Virus record (IMG/VR): IMGVR_UViG_3300044713_000232
Span: 1-64,000 of that record
DNA from: a virus
Length of the DNA stretch: 64,000 nucleotides
Strand: one strand, 5' to 3'
The position numbers and the translations under genes were made by a program. Under the pieces are notes generated by a model. It ran no database searches. It had not been told where the DNA came from and saw only the letters and a program-made list of their open reading frames with translations. Shown here one piece after another: positions 24,042 to 32,781 of the stretch. Within the stretch, counting starts at the first letter, position 1, and every line of letters begins with the position of its first letter.

Positions 24042-24948
24042 AGGGGCCTCCCGAGGCTCCGAAGAAGCCGCCGTCACTGTCGCACTCGTCGGACTCGTAC
24101 TCGACGATGAGACTTCCGCCGACGGCCCCGATGTAGGCGTTGGGGAAGTTGAGGAGGAACTGCTCCTCAGCGCTGAGACCGTTCGGGAAGAACGTGGAGG
24201 GGGGGCTCAGCGCGATACGGGTCGAGGTGTTCGTCTGGCGCACGCTCGCGAAGAGCGCGTAGATACCGGGGCTGGAGCAGGGGATGTCCAGCGAATCCCA
24301 GGCGTGTGAGTCGTCCCAGGGGGTGCTCACACCGTAGAAGGTACCGAGGTTCGCGAGAGGCTCGCCCGGGGGACGTCCTTGGGCCGGCGGCACGTAGTCG
24401 AGCAAGTCGATGTAGCCGGGGTCGCCCGCGGCGACGAGCATGGTCTCGTAGAGGAGAGACGACGTATCCGTCCAGCGGTACGCCGTGCCGTCGAGGTTCA
24501 CGACGGTGCCGTCGTTCTGGTTCACCGGCTTCGCGACGCCGGCACCTTGGCGCAGCGACTCTTCGGCCGTTGTGGGGATGTACCGAAGGTGCCAGCTCCA
24601 GTTGGCGTCAGACAGCGTAAAGGAGGGGTCGTAGACGGTCTGCCGCACGAAGCGGTTCCCGGTGTCGCTAGTCTGCTCGGCCCAGAGCTGTACGAGGAGC
24701 CGGTAGCCCTTGATGCGCGCACAGCCGCCCGAAGCGCCGACCTTGAAGCTCGCCAGCGCGAAGAGGTATCTGCTTTGCGCGCCGGTGTTCTTCGGCGTCG
24801 CACTCGGCAACGACACGGTTGCCAGCGTCGGCACCTTGAGGCCTAGCGACGCGCCGCCGTTATAGGGATCCGTGCCGATGAACTGCGCCGTCGGATCGAA
24901 GCCGTTGCTCTGAATCTCGACGCGACTCTTAGGGGGCGCCACCTTCAT
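24034..24948 (-). CDS. Candidate capsid/structural protein (304 aa)
   Basis: Starts MKVAPPKSRVEIQSNGFDPT with an excellent AGGAGGTG ribosome site. Beta-rich, few charged clusters, Cys-containing C-terminus (ESDECDSDGGFFGASGGPCG). It is one of three adjacent genes with strong C/G-ending codon use, as expected for abundant virion proteins. A 304/205-residue pair beside a larger one recalls viruses with two capsid proteins, but no homology is claimed. Confidence 0.6.
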   Translation of the reverse strand: MKVAPPKSRVEIQSNGFDPTAQFIGTDPYNGGASLGLKVPTLATVSLPSATPKNTGAQSRYLFALASFKVGASGGCARIKGYRLLVQLWAEQTSDTGNRFVRQTVYDPSFTLSDANWSWHLRYIPTTAEESLRQGAGVAKPVNQNDGTVVNLDGTAYRWTDTSSLLYETMLVAAGDPGYIDLLDYVPPAQGRPPGEPLANLGTFYGVSTPWDDSHAWDSLDIPCSSPGIYALFASVRQTNTSTRIALSPPSTFFPNGLSAEEQFLLNFPNAYIGAVGGSLIVEYESDECDSDGGFFGASGGPCG

Positions 24949-24958
24949 GGGGCACCTC

Positions 24959-25576
24959 CTAGCAGTAGATCTCGGTGTAGACTCCCGTGTCGCAACCGAG
25001 CGCCTGGAGCGCGTTGAGCGCATCGCCTGAGGACATCTCGACGAGCTTGGCCCAGTGGGTCGTGCGGCCCTCGAAGACGAACGTGATCTTCACGGGGAAG
25101 AACGGTAGCGTCACGTTGGACTGGAAGTCCATCCGGATGCCTTGGGTGTTACTGAGTACCCACCCGCACGTCGGGCGCCGAATCTGCGCGATGGGCGTGT
25201 AGTTCGGGTAGATGTCGAACCGCGGGGCGCCGGTGACCTTCAGAGTCGCCTCGAAGTTCGACTGAAGCGAGAAGAAGTAGTCATTCAGGTAGTCGAAGTC
25301 GCCCGAGCCGGTATTCTGGTTGTCGACCTGGTACCGGATGTCGTCGATGATGACGTCCTGAATGAGCTTGACATCCTGCCCCTGGTCCAGCGCGGCGGCC
25401 TGACTGGCCGTGCTGAACGTCGCCGCCACGCGGATGGCGTAGGGTGCCATCGGCACGCCGAGGGCCTTCGCCAGGGCAAGCCGGGGGCTGCCCATCGCGA
25501 GCATCTGGCGGATGTCCTCCGTCGAGCAGCAACAGCCCGCGGCACCGACCTTGAGACAGTAATCCTTCAGACTCAT
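24959..25576 (-). CDS. Candidate capsid/structural protein (205 aa)
   Basis: Starts MSLKDYCLKVGAAGCCCSTE and is beta-rich (IRRPTCGWVLSNTQG, VTLPFFPVKITFVFEG). Eight or more Cys, several near the ends. Encoded between the 304- and 431-residue proteins. Function inferred only from composition and position. Confidence 0.6.
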   Translation of the reverse strand: MSLKDYCLKVGAAGCCCSTEDIRQMLAMGSPRLALAKALGVPMAPYAIRVAATFSTASQAAALDQGQDVKLIQDVIIDDIRYQVDNQNTGSGDFDYLNDYFFSLQSNFEATLKVTGAPRFDIYPNYTPIAQIRRPTCGWVLSNTQGIRMDFQSNVTLPFFPVKITFVFEGRTTHWAKLVEMSSGDALNALQALGCDTGVYTEIYC

Positions 25577-25599
25577 GCTTTGCCTTCGGCTTTTCCGCC

Positions 25600-25657
25600 G
25601 TCGACAGCAGCGTCAACTACCCGCCGCTGTCGACGACGGGCGACACGGATGTCGCCC
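25600..25657 (-). promoter_or_regulatory. Two tandem hairpins after the putative major capsid gene
   Basis: Hairpin 1: 13-base arms at 25600-25612 and 25622-25634 with one mismatch. Hairpin 2: GGGCGACA (25638-25645) and TGTCGCCC (25650-25657), perfect. They lie in the 96-base space after the 431-residue gene stop. No T-run follows, so mRNA protection, processing or partial attenuation is likelier than termination. Confidence 0.5.
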
Positions 25658-25672
25658 GCCGGAGATGCTGGC

Positions 25673-26968
25673 TTACGAAGCCCAGCCGACCGCGCAACCG
25701 CACTCGGAGCAGATCTGAGCCTGGAGGACGGCGTCCCCCTTGATCTGGTCCGCGAGAGGCTCCGTGATCTCGTACCCTTTGATCTCGACGCTCATGAGGC
25801 CCGTTCCGCCCTTGAACACGTAGTGCTCCGTGTTCTGGGTCTGGAGCACGTCGACGTTGTCCGCCGAGAGCTCGTCGAACGTCGCGCCCGCGCCCTGCGC
25901 GATGAGCGCCTGGCTCGGCGTGATGGCGTAGGGCGGGGTGCCGCCGAAGCCGCCGGTCGCGTCGAACTGCTGACGGAAGAGCGCCACTTCCGCGTTGTTG
26001 TTGTTGGCCTCGAAGATGAGACCCGGCGGAACGCCCGGCTTCAGGATGTACGGCTGCTCGAGGGTACGGAACTCCGAGTTGCCCTTGAGCATGCTGCGGA
26101 GGTCCATGCCGCCGTACGTCGCGTCGACGATGACGTCGTCGAAGGGGCGGAACTTGCCCTGGGTCTCCGTCGAGGTCGTCTGCGCACCGAGGGTGCCGAC
26201 GCGCACGAGGTTCTGCCAGAGGAAGATCTTGTTGCCGCCGATCTTCGTCGGGTCCGTGTAGCGGGCGTTGACCCGGTTCACGAAGTCGACGATCGACACC
26301 TGGCTCGAGGACGCGCTGCCTTCCTGCGCCGCGGGCGGGGTGTAGGCGGTGTCACGGAGCTGCTCGTCCATGATGTTGATGAGCGAACCGTAGGTCCACC
26401 GCAGGTTGTAGCCTCGGGCGAGGTGCCAGAAGCCGTAGTTGACCCACCAGCCCCACTGGAGGAGGGCTCGCCGCATGTTGGCCTGGACCTGCGGCGCGGA
26501 CTGGGTAGCGCCGCCGTAGACGAGGTTCGTCTGGTCGTTGACGCTGTAGTTGTCCGGGCTGTTCGGCATCGCGATGGACGACCCGGGGGTCGGGATCGCG
26601 TTGCCCTGCGCCGTCCAGCACATGGGCTCCGGCTCGAGGTGGACGCCGATGGCGCACGCGAGGACGTACGTCTGGAACTCGCCGTTGATGAGACCATCGG
26701 TCGAGTAGACGTTGTCGACGCCGTTGGGCGAGGTCCCGGAACCCAGAAGCGAGATCTGGTTGCCGAGGGTCTGCGTCACGGCGGCGTTGGTGATGGGTCC
26801 CTCGAACTCCCACTGCACCTTGGCCACCGTCGGCAAGGCGTAGATGGGACAGCTCGTCGCGCTCTTCATGAGAGCGACGATGTCAGCGTTGGGGGTGCCC
26901 TGCCCCAGCCCGGCCCCGAGGGTGAGGCGCGGGTTCTTCTGATTGGGCCTACGAATCATCTGCGGCAT
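25673..26968 (-). CDS. Putative major capsid protein (431 aa)
   Basis: Starts MPQMIRRPNQKNPRLTLGAG. Beta-strand and aromatic-rich (WGWWVNYGFWHLARGYNLRW), low Lys, balanced charge, no membrane helix or enzyme motif, and very regular C/G-ending codons. Followed by two hairpins that could set high expression relative to downstream genes. Best candidate in the window for the main shell protein, but no known capsid fold can be proved by eye. Confidence 0.55.
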   Translation of the reverse strand: MPQMIRRPNQKNPRLTLGAGLGQGTPNADIVALMKSATSCPIYALPTVAKVQWEFEGPITNAAVTQTLGNQISLLGSGTSPNGVDNVYSTDGLINGEFQTYVLACAIGVHLEPEPMCWTAQGNAIPTPGSSIAMPNSPDNYSVNDQTNLVYGGATQSAPQVQANMRRALLQWGWWVNYGFWHLARGYNLRWTYGSLINIMDEQLRDTAYTPPAAQEGSASSSQVSIVDFVNRVNARYTDPTKIGGNKIFLWQNLVRVGTLGAQTTSTETQGKFRPFDDVIVDATYGGMDLRSMLKGNSEFRTLEQPYILKPGVPPGLIFEANNNNAEVALFRQQFDATGGFGGTPPYAITPSQALIAQGAGATFDELSADNVDVLQTQNTEHYVFKGGTGLMSVEIKGYEITEPLADQIKGDAVLQAQICSECGCAVGWAS

Positions 26969-27019
26969 GTTTCTTTTCTCTTTGCTTCAGGCGCCACTAC
27001 GCGCGCTTTGCCTGTTGCG

Positions 27020-28699
27020 TTATTCGCCGACCACTCGGCGGATGTTGGGATTGTAAAGAGGCCGGATGACGCCGGACGAACCGGCTCCCGAGCCAAGAGG
27101 GGCGCCACGGAGGGAGCCCGGAGGAGGTGCCGCCGTTGCGGGCGGATTGCCCGGGGGCGTGAAGACGTTCGGGGGCTTCATGACGCCAGGGCTAGGAGGT
27201 GAAGGCGGAGACTCGCCGGGCGGAACGAACGGGTTGGGGGCCGGAGCCGTCTGAGGCACGCCACCCGCGCGCTGCGCCGTACCCTGCTGCACCTGAGCCA
27301 GAGTGGTTCCGGCGCAGCAAGCGCCGACGCCCGTCTGGCAGTTGGTGCACTGGCACCCGGAGCCCATGAGGCCGACCGAGACGCCGCCCGCCGACGGAGC
27401 GGCGAGCTGTGCGGGCGCGCTCGAAGGCGTGAGCACCGACTGCGCACTGACCTCGGGCATGAAGAGTCGCTGCCCGAAGGGTGCGTTGTTGCGGAGCAGG
27501 TATGCGACGCCGTCTGAGAGCACCTTTCCGCCCGTGCGCATCAGCGCGCCGAAGCCGAAGAACTGGACGCAAGAGCGCAAAGACGAGCTCTCGATCATCC
27601 CGCCCGCGGCGAGCGGCACGACACCGAGGCCGAGGCCCGCGGCGAGGCGCATCCACTGTCCCGCACCCCACATGGGGCCGATGACGTAGGTGGGGTTGAG
27701 GTGGCCGTTGGCGCCCGGGTCGACGTAGATCTCGTTGCCCGAGCTATCCTTGGCGCCGGTGTCCTTGAGCGCGTGCGTCGCGAGCAGACGATCGACGACT
27801 TCGGCAGCGCCGAACCCGACGAGACCGCACACGCCGCCGAGCACGCCATCCATCAAGCTGATGGGGTTCTCCATCGCGCCTCGGCGAGAGTGCCGGTGGC
27901 GACGGTGGCGACGGGGTGCCTCGTGGCTGCGGTGGCCGCGCACGTAGACGCGCTTACGGCTGCCACGGCTCTTCTTGCGGTAATAACCGCGCACGGAGTG
28001 CTTGTGGTGACCGGGCCGGCGGCGCTTGCTGCTACGGCGCCGCTTGACGGAGCCACGGCGCCTGCGACGACGCGGGGCCTCAACCGCATGAGCGGCGTGC
28101 TTACGGCGGCGCTTGCCACCCTTGCGGCGACGCTTGCGCGGGGCTTCCCACGCCGACGTCATGCCGTGGCTCTGCGAACCCCGACCGAGGCGGCGCTTGC
28201 GGGTGCGGGCAGCCTTACGGCCAGCCGCCACGCGTTTGGCGCTCTTGCGGTGATGAACCGCGTGCTTGCGCGGCTTCCGACAGCGCCTCCGGCCCCGCGG
28301 GCTCTTCAGCTTCCCGTTCTTACAGCTACGCTTACGCTTTCGCGCCATGGTCGAGGACTCCCTTGAGCGGTGCTTCTTGCTCCGGTTTCTCCGACGAGGC
28401 TTCTCCCCTGCACGGTGAGAAGTGTGCACTGTCTTACGCGCCCGTGTCAAGCGACGCGTACGTTTTTTCTCAGAAGCGCCTCGGCGCTTAGCGCGCCTCT
28501 TCTTCGCAGCGTTGCAAACGGCCCAAGGATTGGCTTTCTTGCCGCGACGCTTGTTGGAGCGCTTTACACCCTTGACACAGCGCTCGAACTTCTTGCGACT
28601 CCACGGCTTTTTGCCTTTGGAGCGCTTGGCGCGTCGACGCTTACTTGCTGCGGACACTTCGTCCTCCTCGCGCTGCATGTAATCAATATAGTCAGGCAT
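27020..28699 (-). CDS. Protamine-like basic protein with membrane segment
   Basis: 559 residues. Residues 1-~75 hold a KFERCVKGVKR ... NPWAVCNAAK unit of a type I associate with phage structural proteins. Residues ~60-290 are extremely Arg/Lys/His-rich (RRRRKGGKRRRKHAAHAVEA and similar repeats). A hydrophobic stretch follows (GVLGGVCGLVGFGAAEVVDR, and a second near 350). The end is Pro-rich with CQCTNCQTGVGACC. It looks like a membrane-bound DNA-condensing protein that ties the genome to a virion membrane. Confidence 0.7.
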   Translation of the reverse strand: MPDYIDYMQREEDEVSAASKRRRAKRSKGKKPWSRKKFERCVKGVKRSNKRRGKKANPWAVCNAAKKRRAKRRGASEKKRTRRLTRARKTVHTSHRAGEKPRRRNRSKKHRSRESSTMARKRKRSCKNGKLKSPRGRRRCRKPRKHAVHHRKSAKRVAAGRKAARTRKRRLGRGSQSHGMTSAWEAPRKRRRKGGKRRRKHAAHAVEAPRRRRRRGSVKRRRSSKRRRPGHHKHSVRGYYRKKSRGSRKRVYVRGHRSHEAPRRHRRHRHSRRGAMENPISLMDGVLGGVCGLVGFGAAEVVDRLLATHALKDTGAKDSSGNEIYVDPGANGHLNPTYVIGPMWGAGQWMRLAAGLGLGVVPLAAGGMIESSSLRSCVQFFGFGALMRTGGKVLSDGVAYLLRNNAPFGQRLFMPEVSAQSVLTPSSAPAQLAAPSAGGVSVGLMGSGCQCTNCQTGVGACCAGTTLAQVQQGTAQRAGGVPQTAPAPNPFVPPGESPPSPPSPGVMKPPNVFTPPGNPPATAAPPPGSLRGAPLGSGAGSSGVIRPLYNPNIRRVVGE

Positions 28700-28763
28700 T
28701 AGGCTCAGCTCGCACCTTGTGTCTGCAAGGCGCAGCGTAGCGCGTTACACGCCTGGCGTCGAC

Positions 28764-29240
28764 TTACGGAGCGACGAGACCGCGGTCGTCGAGGTGACAC
28801 CAATCGGGCAGCTCGAGGCGATACGCCTTCTCTGCGCCGGTGCCACGGCTGTATAGAACTGCATCGCCGGAGCGAAACAGCGACGCGAGACTGCGCTTGC
28901 CGAAGGTGTGCTTGAAGTCGCCGGGGTAGCGCGTGCCGTCACGGTAGTACCAGATACGGCGCACGAAGCCGACGCGATGCCACTGACAGAGATCCGACGG
29001 CGGTGTGTCGACTGCGCCGCGATGCAGCTTGTGCCCCTTGCCGAAGTAGTCGACTGCTTCACTATCAGCTGTCTCATAAGGCGCGTCAGAGTGCGTGAAG
29101 CGCATCACGAGAAGGCTGCAACGGGGCCACAAGGCGCCTTCGGGGTCGTGGAGCATTGCCGCGTCGGGGTGCGGCAAGACGTCGCGCCCGTCGTGCATCT
29201 CAAACAAGATGTCGAAGCCTTTAGCGATGAGGCGCGCCAC
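28764..29240 (-). CDS. Unknown protein in virion block
   Basis: 158 residues from a GTG with an AAGAGGT site (ARLIAKGFDILFEMHDGRDV). Trp- and His-rich globular protein without membrane helix. No family recognised. Confidence 0.65.
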   Translation of the reverse strand: MARLIAKGFDILFEMHDGRDVLPHPDAAMLHDPEGALWPRCSLLVMRFTHSDAPYETADSEAVDYFGKGHKLHRGAVDTPPSDLCQWHRVGFVRRIWYYRDGTRYPGDFKHTFGKRSLASLFRSGDAVLYSRGTGAEKAYRLELPDWCHLDDRGLVAP

Positions 29241-29252
29241 GACGGTTACCTC

Positions 29253-30989
29253 TTACTGCGCTTGCCCATACCTTCGACAGCGGCTCGTCACGATGCTCAA
29301 GCCGTAGATGGCGGCGGCGGCGACGGCGACGACAGCGACGCCTTTCACGATGGAGGTCACCGCATCTGCCGTGGTAGGCGGGGGCACGTAGTTGGGGTTG
29401 CGCTGGTCATCGCTGCGCAGCGGGGGCAAGTCGGGGGCCTGATTGCCGCCGGTGCTCTTGCAGTGTTGATCCACCAGAGCGCGCCACTTCTTGTAGATGT
29501 TCTCGAAGTCGTAGCCGCGCTGAATCTCGGCGTCGGCATCGCAGAGCGGTATGTCGGCGTTGTACCAGTTCATGAACGCGATGCGGTCTGCGATGTAGTC
29601 GTACTTCTGCGTCAGCGTGAAGCCGTCGGGGGCACCGTTCGGGAACGCCGCCGTCGCCGCACAGACGCTCCTGCCATCCTTGCAGAGCGCGCAGTTGTCG
29701 ACGTCGTCGGTGAGCTGGTCCCAGCCCACCAGGAGGCGGGTCTTCTGACCGACGAGCACATCGATGTTGCAGCTGATGCCGGGGATGTGCACAGCACCGG
29801 CGCCTGTAGCGCCGACGCCGGCAGGCAAGGCGCACGCGAGCTGCACCTTCAGATCCCACAGCTGTCGGGCGCGCGCGTAGTCTTTCAAGCGGCTGTAATC
29901 CGCGGGCGTAAGCGCCTGTGCGCTGAAGGCTTGCCAGTCAGCCATCGCGCTGGCGAAACCGGCGGCGTCGCTGGCGGATAGATTGGTGCACGCCTGCACC
30001 GCCGCCGCACTCTGCTTCCACGCGCTGTCGACCTGGGCTTTCAGCCCATCGACAGAAGCCTGGTCAGGCGTCTGCCCGATGCCAGCGCGGCACCAGCCGG
30101 TGCCGGTGTTGTACTCGATGCCGTGCATGCCGGAGCGGAACCACGTGCCGCTACGGAAGATGGTGCTGCCTGCCTGCGGGCGCCCGGTGTCGACGGCGGT
30201 GTCGTCGCCTGGCGCGGGGCGCGACATCGAGCCGCCACTGTTGTCGCCAGGCGCCGGGCGCGAGACGTAACCGCTGCCGCCTTGCTTGAAGCCGCCGCTC
30301 GGTGAAGCTCCCATCGTAATCAACTGCGCTCCTGAAATGCCGACGGGGCCCACGGGGGCCGTGTCGAGCGGGTTGTAGAAGGTCTGCCCCGGGACGTTCG
30401 GGGGACACCCCATGCTCCCCAGAGGCCCGACGCGGTAGGTATTGTTGGCGCCGTCGACGCCCAGCTTGTTGCCGCCTTCGTCGATGGCGATCAGCAGCAC
30501 ATGTGCCTGCTCCTTGAAGGGCTGCACACAGATCATCACCGGAATCGCGAAGGATAGGATCATCGCGCCGAGTGCCGCGGTGGCATCATCGCAATCGCCA
30601 CGTCGAAGGCACAGACCCGCTTTGCCGCGGAGGCACATCGTCGCGGATGCCGACTGTACCTGCTCCGTCTTAGCGGGGTCGGAGGCGTACATGACGAGGC
30701 GTCTGTATTCGTCGAGGCACGCCTGGCACGTCTGCGCGACGGAGGGGCGTCTTGCTCGACCGTCGAAGCCGGCGGCGCGCAACGCCTCCGCGGCGATGCC
30801 CTGCACGTCGGGGTCGTTCTGCCCTTCGCGAATCTTCTGCGCGACGGCGTCCACGCTCGCCCCGGCACCGACTGAGCCGTCGGCGTAGGGGACGACGTTG
30901 ATACGCGCACCTTCGGCTTGAGCCCTCGGGATGCCGGGGGTGAAAGACTGACTGAGCCCTAGGCCGATGCCGCGAATGCCGTTACGCAC
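29253..30989 (-). CDS. Tail-anchored virion protein with transglutaminase-like domain
   Basis: 578 residues. Around residues 95-180, LRRGDCDDATAALGAMILSF, then QAHVLLIAIDEGG and LGVDGA match the Cys-His-Asp triad layout of transglutaminase-like (papain-fold) domains. Later parts carry many Cys. The end has a Pro linker, one membrane helix (GVAVVAVAAAAIYGLSIV) and RCRRYGQAQ. GTG start, with TACACT 6 nt upstream. It may crosslink or cut virion or host-envelope proteins. Confidence 0.65.
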   Translation of the reverse strand: MRNGIRGIGLGLSQSFTPGIPRAQAEGARINVVPYADGSVGAGASVDAVAQKIREGQNDPDVQGIAAEALRAAGFDGRARRPSVAQTCQACLDEYRRLVMYASDPAKTEQVQSASATMCLRGKAGLCLRRGDCDDATAALGAMILSFAIPVMICVQPFKEQAHVLLIAIDEGGNKLGVDGANNTYRVGPLGSMGCPPNVPGQTFYNPLDTAPVGPVGISGAQLITMGASPSGGFKQGGSGYVSRPAPGDNSGGSMSRPAPGDDTAVDTGRPQAGSTIFRSGTWFRSGMHGIEYNTGTGWCRAGIGQTPDQASVDGLKAQVDSAWKQSAAAVQACTNLSASDAAGFASAMADWQAFSAQALTPADYSRLKDYARARQLWDLKVQLACALPAGVGATGAGAVHIPGISCNIDVLVGQKTRLLVGWDQLTDDVDNCALCKDGRSVCAATAAFPNGAPDGFTLTQKYDYIADRIAFMNWYNADIPLCDADAEIQRGYDFENIYKKWRALVDQHCKSTGGNQAPDLPPLRSDDQRNPNYVPPPTTADAVTSIVKGVAVVAVAAAAIYGLSIVTSRCRRYGQAQ

Positions 30990-31004
30990 GCGGCTAGTGT
31001 AGCA
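30990..31004 (-). promoter_or_regulatory. Leaderless-type promoter
   Basis: TGC-TACACT (TACACT at 31001-30996) followed by 6 nt and the GTG at 30989. Very similar to the promoter at 3902-3916. Confidence 0.6.
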
Positions 31005-31005
31005 C

Positions 31006-31425
31006 CTAGCGCTTGCCCTTCAGCCTTCGCTCCAACAGAGCGCGCTGTACGGCTGCTTGAGCTTCGGCCCGCGCATCACCGCCGGCAGCGAGGCCGGTGC
31101 CCGGCACCCGGGGGAGCTCGCGTGCGAAAGTGACTTCGTCGACCTGCCAGCCGATATCGCGAAGCGTTTTCGCGGAGATGCCGACAAAGCCCACCTGGCC
31201 GTTGGGCAGCGCTTGCTGGAGGCAGAGAGCAGCCTGACCGCTGTGCCAGAACCAGATGGGGCTCACTTGTAGCGCCAGAAAGGCTTTCTCTTCCTCGGCT
31301 GTCAGCTCCTCGGGCAAGATAGGCTCCACGAGGCCCTCTGTCTTCACCATGTAGCCGAGCACGGTGTATCCGCGCATCCGCTTCTCGAGAGGCATCGCAA
31401 CGGGAGTCAGCCACATGCTACGCAT
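31006..31425 (-). CDS. Unknown protein in virion block
   Basis: 139 residues, MRSMWLTPVAMPLEKRMRGY, globular then a basic helical end (ALLERRLKGKR). Preceded by TATAGT 6 nt before the ATG. No domain recognised. Confidence 0.65.
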   Translation of the reverse strand: MRSMWLTPVAMPLEKRMRGYTVLGYMVKTEGLVEPILPEELTAEEEKAFLALQVSPIWFWHSGQAALCLQQALPNGQVGFVGISAKTLRDIGWQVDEVTFARELPRVPGTGLAAGGDARAEAQAAVQRALLERRLKGKR

Positions 31426-31437
31426 ACGGAGACTATA
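31426..31437 (-). promoter_or_regulatory. Leaderless-type promoter
   Basis: TATAGT (31437-31432), close to the sigma-70 consensus, then 6 nt and the ATG at 31425. Confidence 0.6.
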
Positions 31438-31472
31438 AGACAGCGCGGCGCAAGGCGCCAGTGCGTAAGACT

Positions 31473-32003
31473 CTACACGCCTGCGGTGAAAGCGGCGCGC
31501 GTCACGCCGAGAGCTGCGGCGGCGACAGCGGCGACAAGCATCTTCGTTGATGCCGGCACCAGCACAGAGACGCCAGCAGCGGCGGCGTCGTTGAACAGCT
31601 TCGAGGCGTCGGTGTCGAGCTGCGACAGCGCGGCTTGCGAAGCCGGGGGCTTCGTCGGCGTACCGTTGGGGGTCTCCACCATGTTGGCCGCATCGTTAGC
31701 GACGTCGTACGCGTCGTTGTAGACGCTCCACGCGGATGGAACGTTGACGCCGACGTCGGCGCGCAGGTTGTTCGCGGCGAGATTCAAGAGCTGCGTCTGC
31801 GTCTTGAGATCGGCCCAAGGGTCGACCTTGGGTTTCAAGTTGTTACCGCCGCCAGAGCCGCCACTAGAGCCGCCTGACGGCGAGCCGCCGCCACTTGCCG
31901 GAGGTGTCGAGGCGCTGACGGCGTGGGCTACCAGCGCGACGGCTCCCAGAGCCAGCGCCGCCATACCGCCGACAGCAATCAAGTCGCGCGTCGATTCGCG
32001 CAT
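31473..32003 (-). CDS. Virion membrane protein with two membrane helices
   Basis: 176 residues. N-terminal helix LIAVGGMAALALGAVALVAH, a Gly/Ser linker, a helical middle, and a C-terminal hydrophobic segment (MLVAAVAAAALGVTRAAFTA). Probably anchored at one or both ends in the virion or host membrane. Confidence 0.65.
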   Translation of the reverse strand: MRESTRDLIAVGGMAALALGAVALVAHAVSASTPPASGGGSPSGGSSGGSGGGNNLKPKVDPWADLKTQTQLLNLAANNLRADVGVNVPSAWSVYNDAYDVANDAANMVETPNGTPTKPPASQAALSQLDTDASKLFNDAAAAGVSVLVPASTKMLVAAVAAAALGVTRAAFTAGV

Positions 32004-32010
32004 GCTGTCG

Positions 32011-32577
32011 CTATCGAACGTGGCGCTTCAGCGCCTTGTGCACCGGCGACTTCTTGTGGAAAAGGAGCCACCCGAGACCGCCGACAGCGACGACGCCACC
32101 GCCGACGGCAGTAGCCTTCTGCCATGTGGCCGCGGTGTCCCACCACAACTTGAGGCCCGTCTCCGGAGGGCACCCGTTGGCGGGACGGCTGCCGTCGGTG
32201 CAGATGGGCGTGCACTGCCCAGTGACGAGATCCACCAGCGATCCCTGCGGACAGTTGCCATCGCTCAGGCCCGTGACGTTGGAGACACAGGGGCTCGTGA
32301 CGTCATTGGGGTTCTGAAGGCTGAAACCCTGCGGGCATCCGCCATTCGCCTGGCCGACGCCGATGGGCAACCCGACGGTGCGCACATGATGCCCGCCGGA
32401 GAGTACGGCGAGGTTGGTGCGCGCCGTCATCGCGGCCTGAAGGGGCGTCGTGACGCGCCTGTTGCGCGCCGTCTGCCCGACGCCCGTCGGCGCCCCAGCG
32501 TTGCCCGTCATGGCGATGGCCTTGGGGCCGTCTCCAGAGCACGGAAGACCTTTGTCGCAATCTGAACAACATCCCAT
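32011..32577 (-). CDS. Cys-rich tail-anchored virion protein
   Basis: 188 residues starting MGCCSDCDKGLPCSGDG. Two GxCPQG-type Cys modules (GGCPQGFSLQNPN, GNCPQGSLVDLVTGQCTPIC) suggest disulphide-stabilised outer repeats. Then a membrane helix (AVGGGVVAVGGLGWLLF) and a basic end HKKSPVHKALKRHVR. Same layout as the other tail-anchored proteins of the block. Confidence 0.7.
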   Translation of the reverse strand: MGCCSDCDKGLPCSGDGPKAIAMTGNAGAPTGVGQTARNRRVTTPLQAAMTARTNLAVLSGGHHVRTVGLPIGVGQANGGCPQGFSLQNPNDVTSPCVSNVTGLSDGNCPQGSLVDLVTGQCTPICTDGSRPANGCPPETGLKLWWDTAATWQKATAVGGGVVAVGGLGWLLFHKKSPVHKALKRHVR

Positions 32578-32598
32578 GGTGTTGCAGTGAGAATACTC

Positions 32599-32769
32599 TT
32601 ACGCACCTGGCGGCGCAACCGGCGGCTTAGGAGGGCGCCGGCGGTTGTGGTACCTGAAGCGCGCGACGCCTATCTCTGTGAGCCCCGCCAGCAGTAGCAG
32701 CAAGCCGAAGGCGCAGAGCGCAATGACGCTCTTCCAGTCAGCGGGGATGTTGTCGAAAACGTCTGCCAT
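32599..32769 (-). CDS. 56-residue single-span membrane protein
   Basis: MADVFDNIPADWKSVIALCA, then FGLLLLLAGLTEI as the membrane helix, then RFRYHNRRRPPKPPVAPPGA, a basic Pro-rich tail. A TAGACT promoter hexamer ends 6 nt before the ATG, strong support for this start. Confidence 0.7.
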   Translation of the reverse strand: MADVFDNIPADWKSVIALCAFGLLLLLAGLTEIGVARFRYHNRRRPPKPPVAPPGA

Positions 32770-32781
32770 GTCGCGAGTCTA
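32770..32781 (-). promoter_or_regulatory. Leaderless-type promoter
   Basis: TAGACT (32781-32776), 6 nt, ATG at 32769. The hexamer overlaps the stop codon of the upstream gene (32779). Confidence 0.6.

Noticed and set aside
25142-27202. A 686-codon plus-strand open frame across the capsid genes
   Set aside because: It is antisense to three well-patterned minus-strand genes with ribosome sites; composition (Arg/Val/Leu/Gly-rich) is typical of a GC-rich shadow frame.
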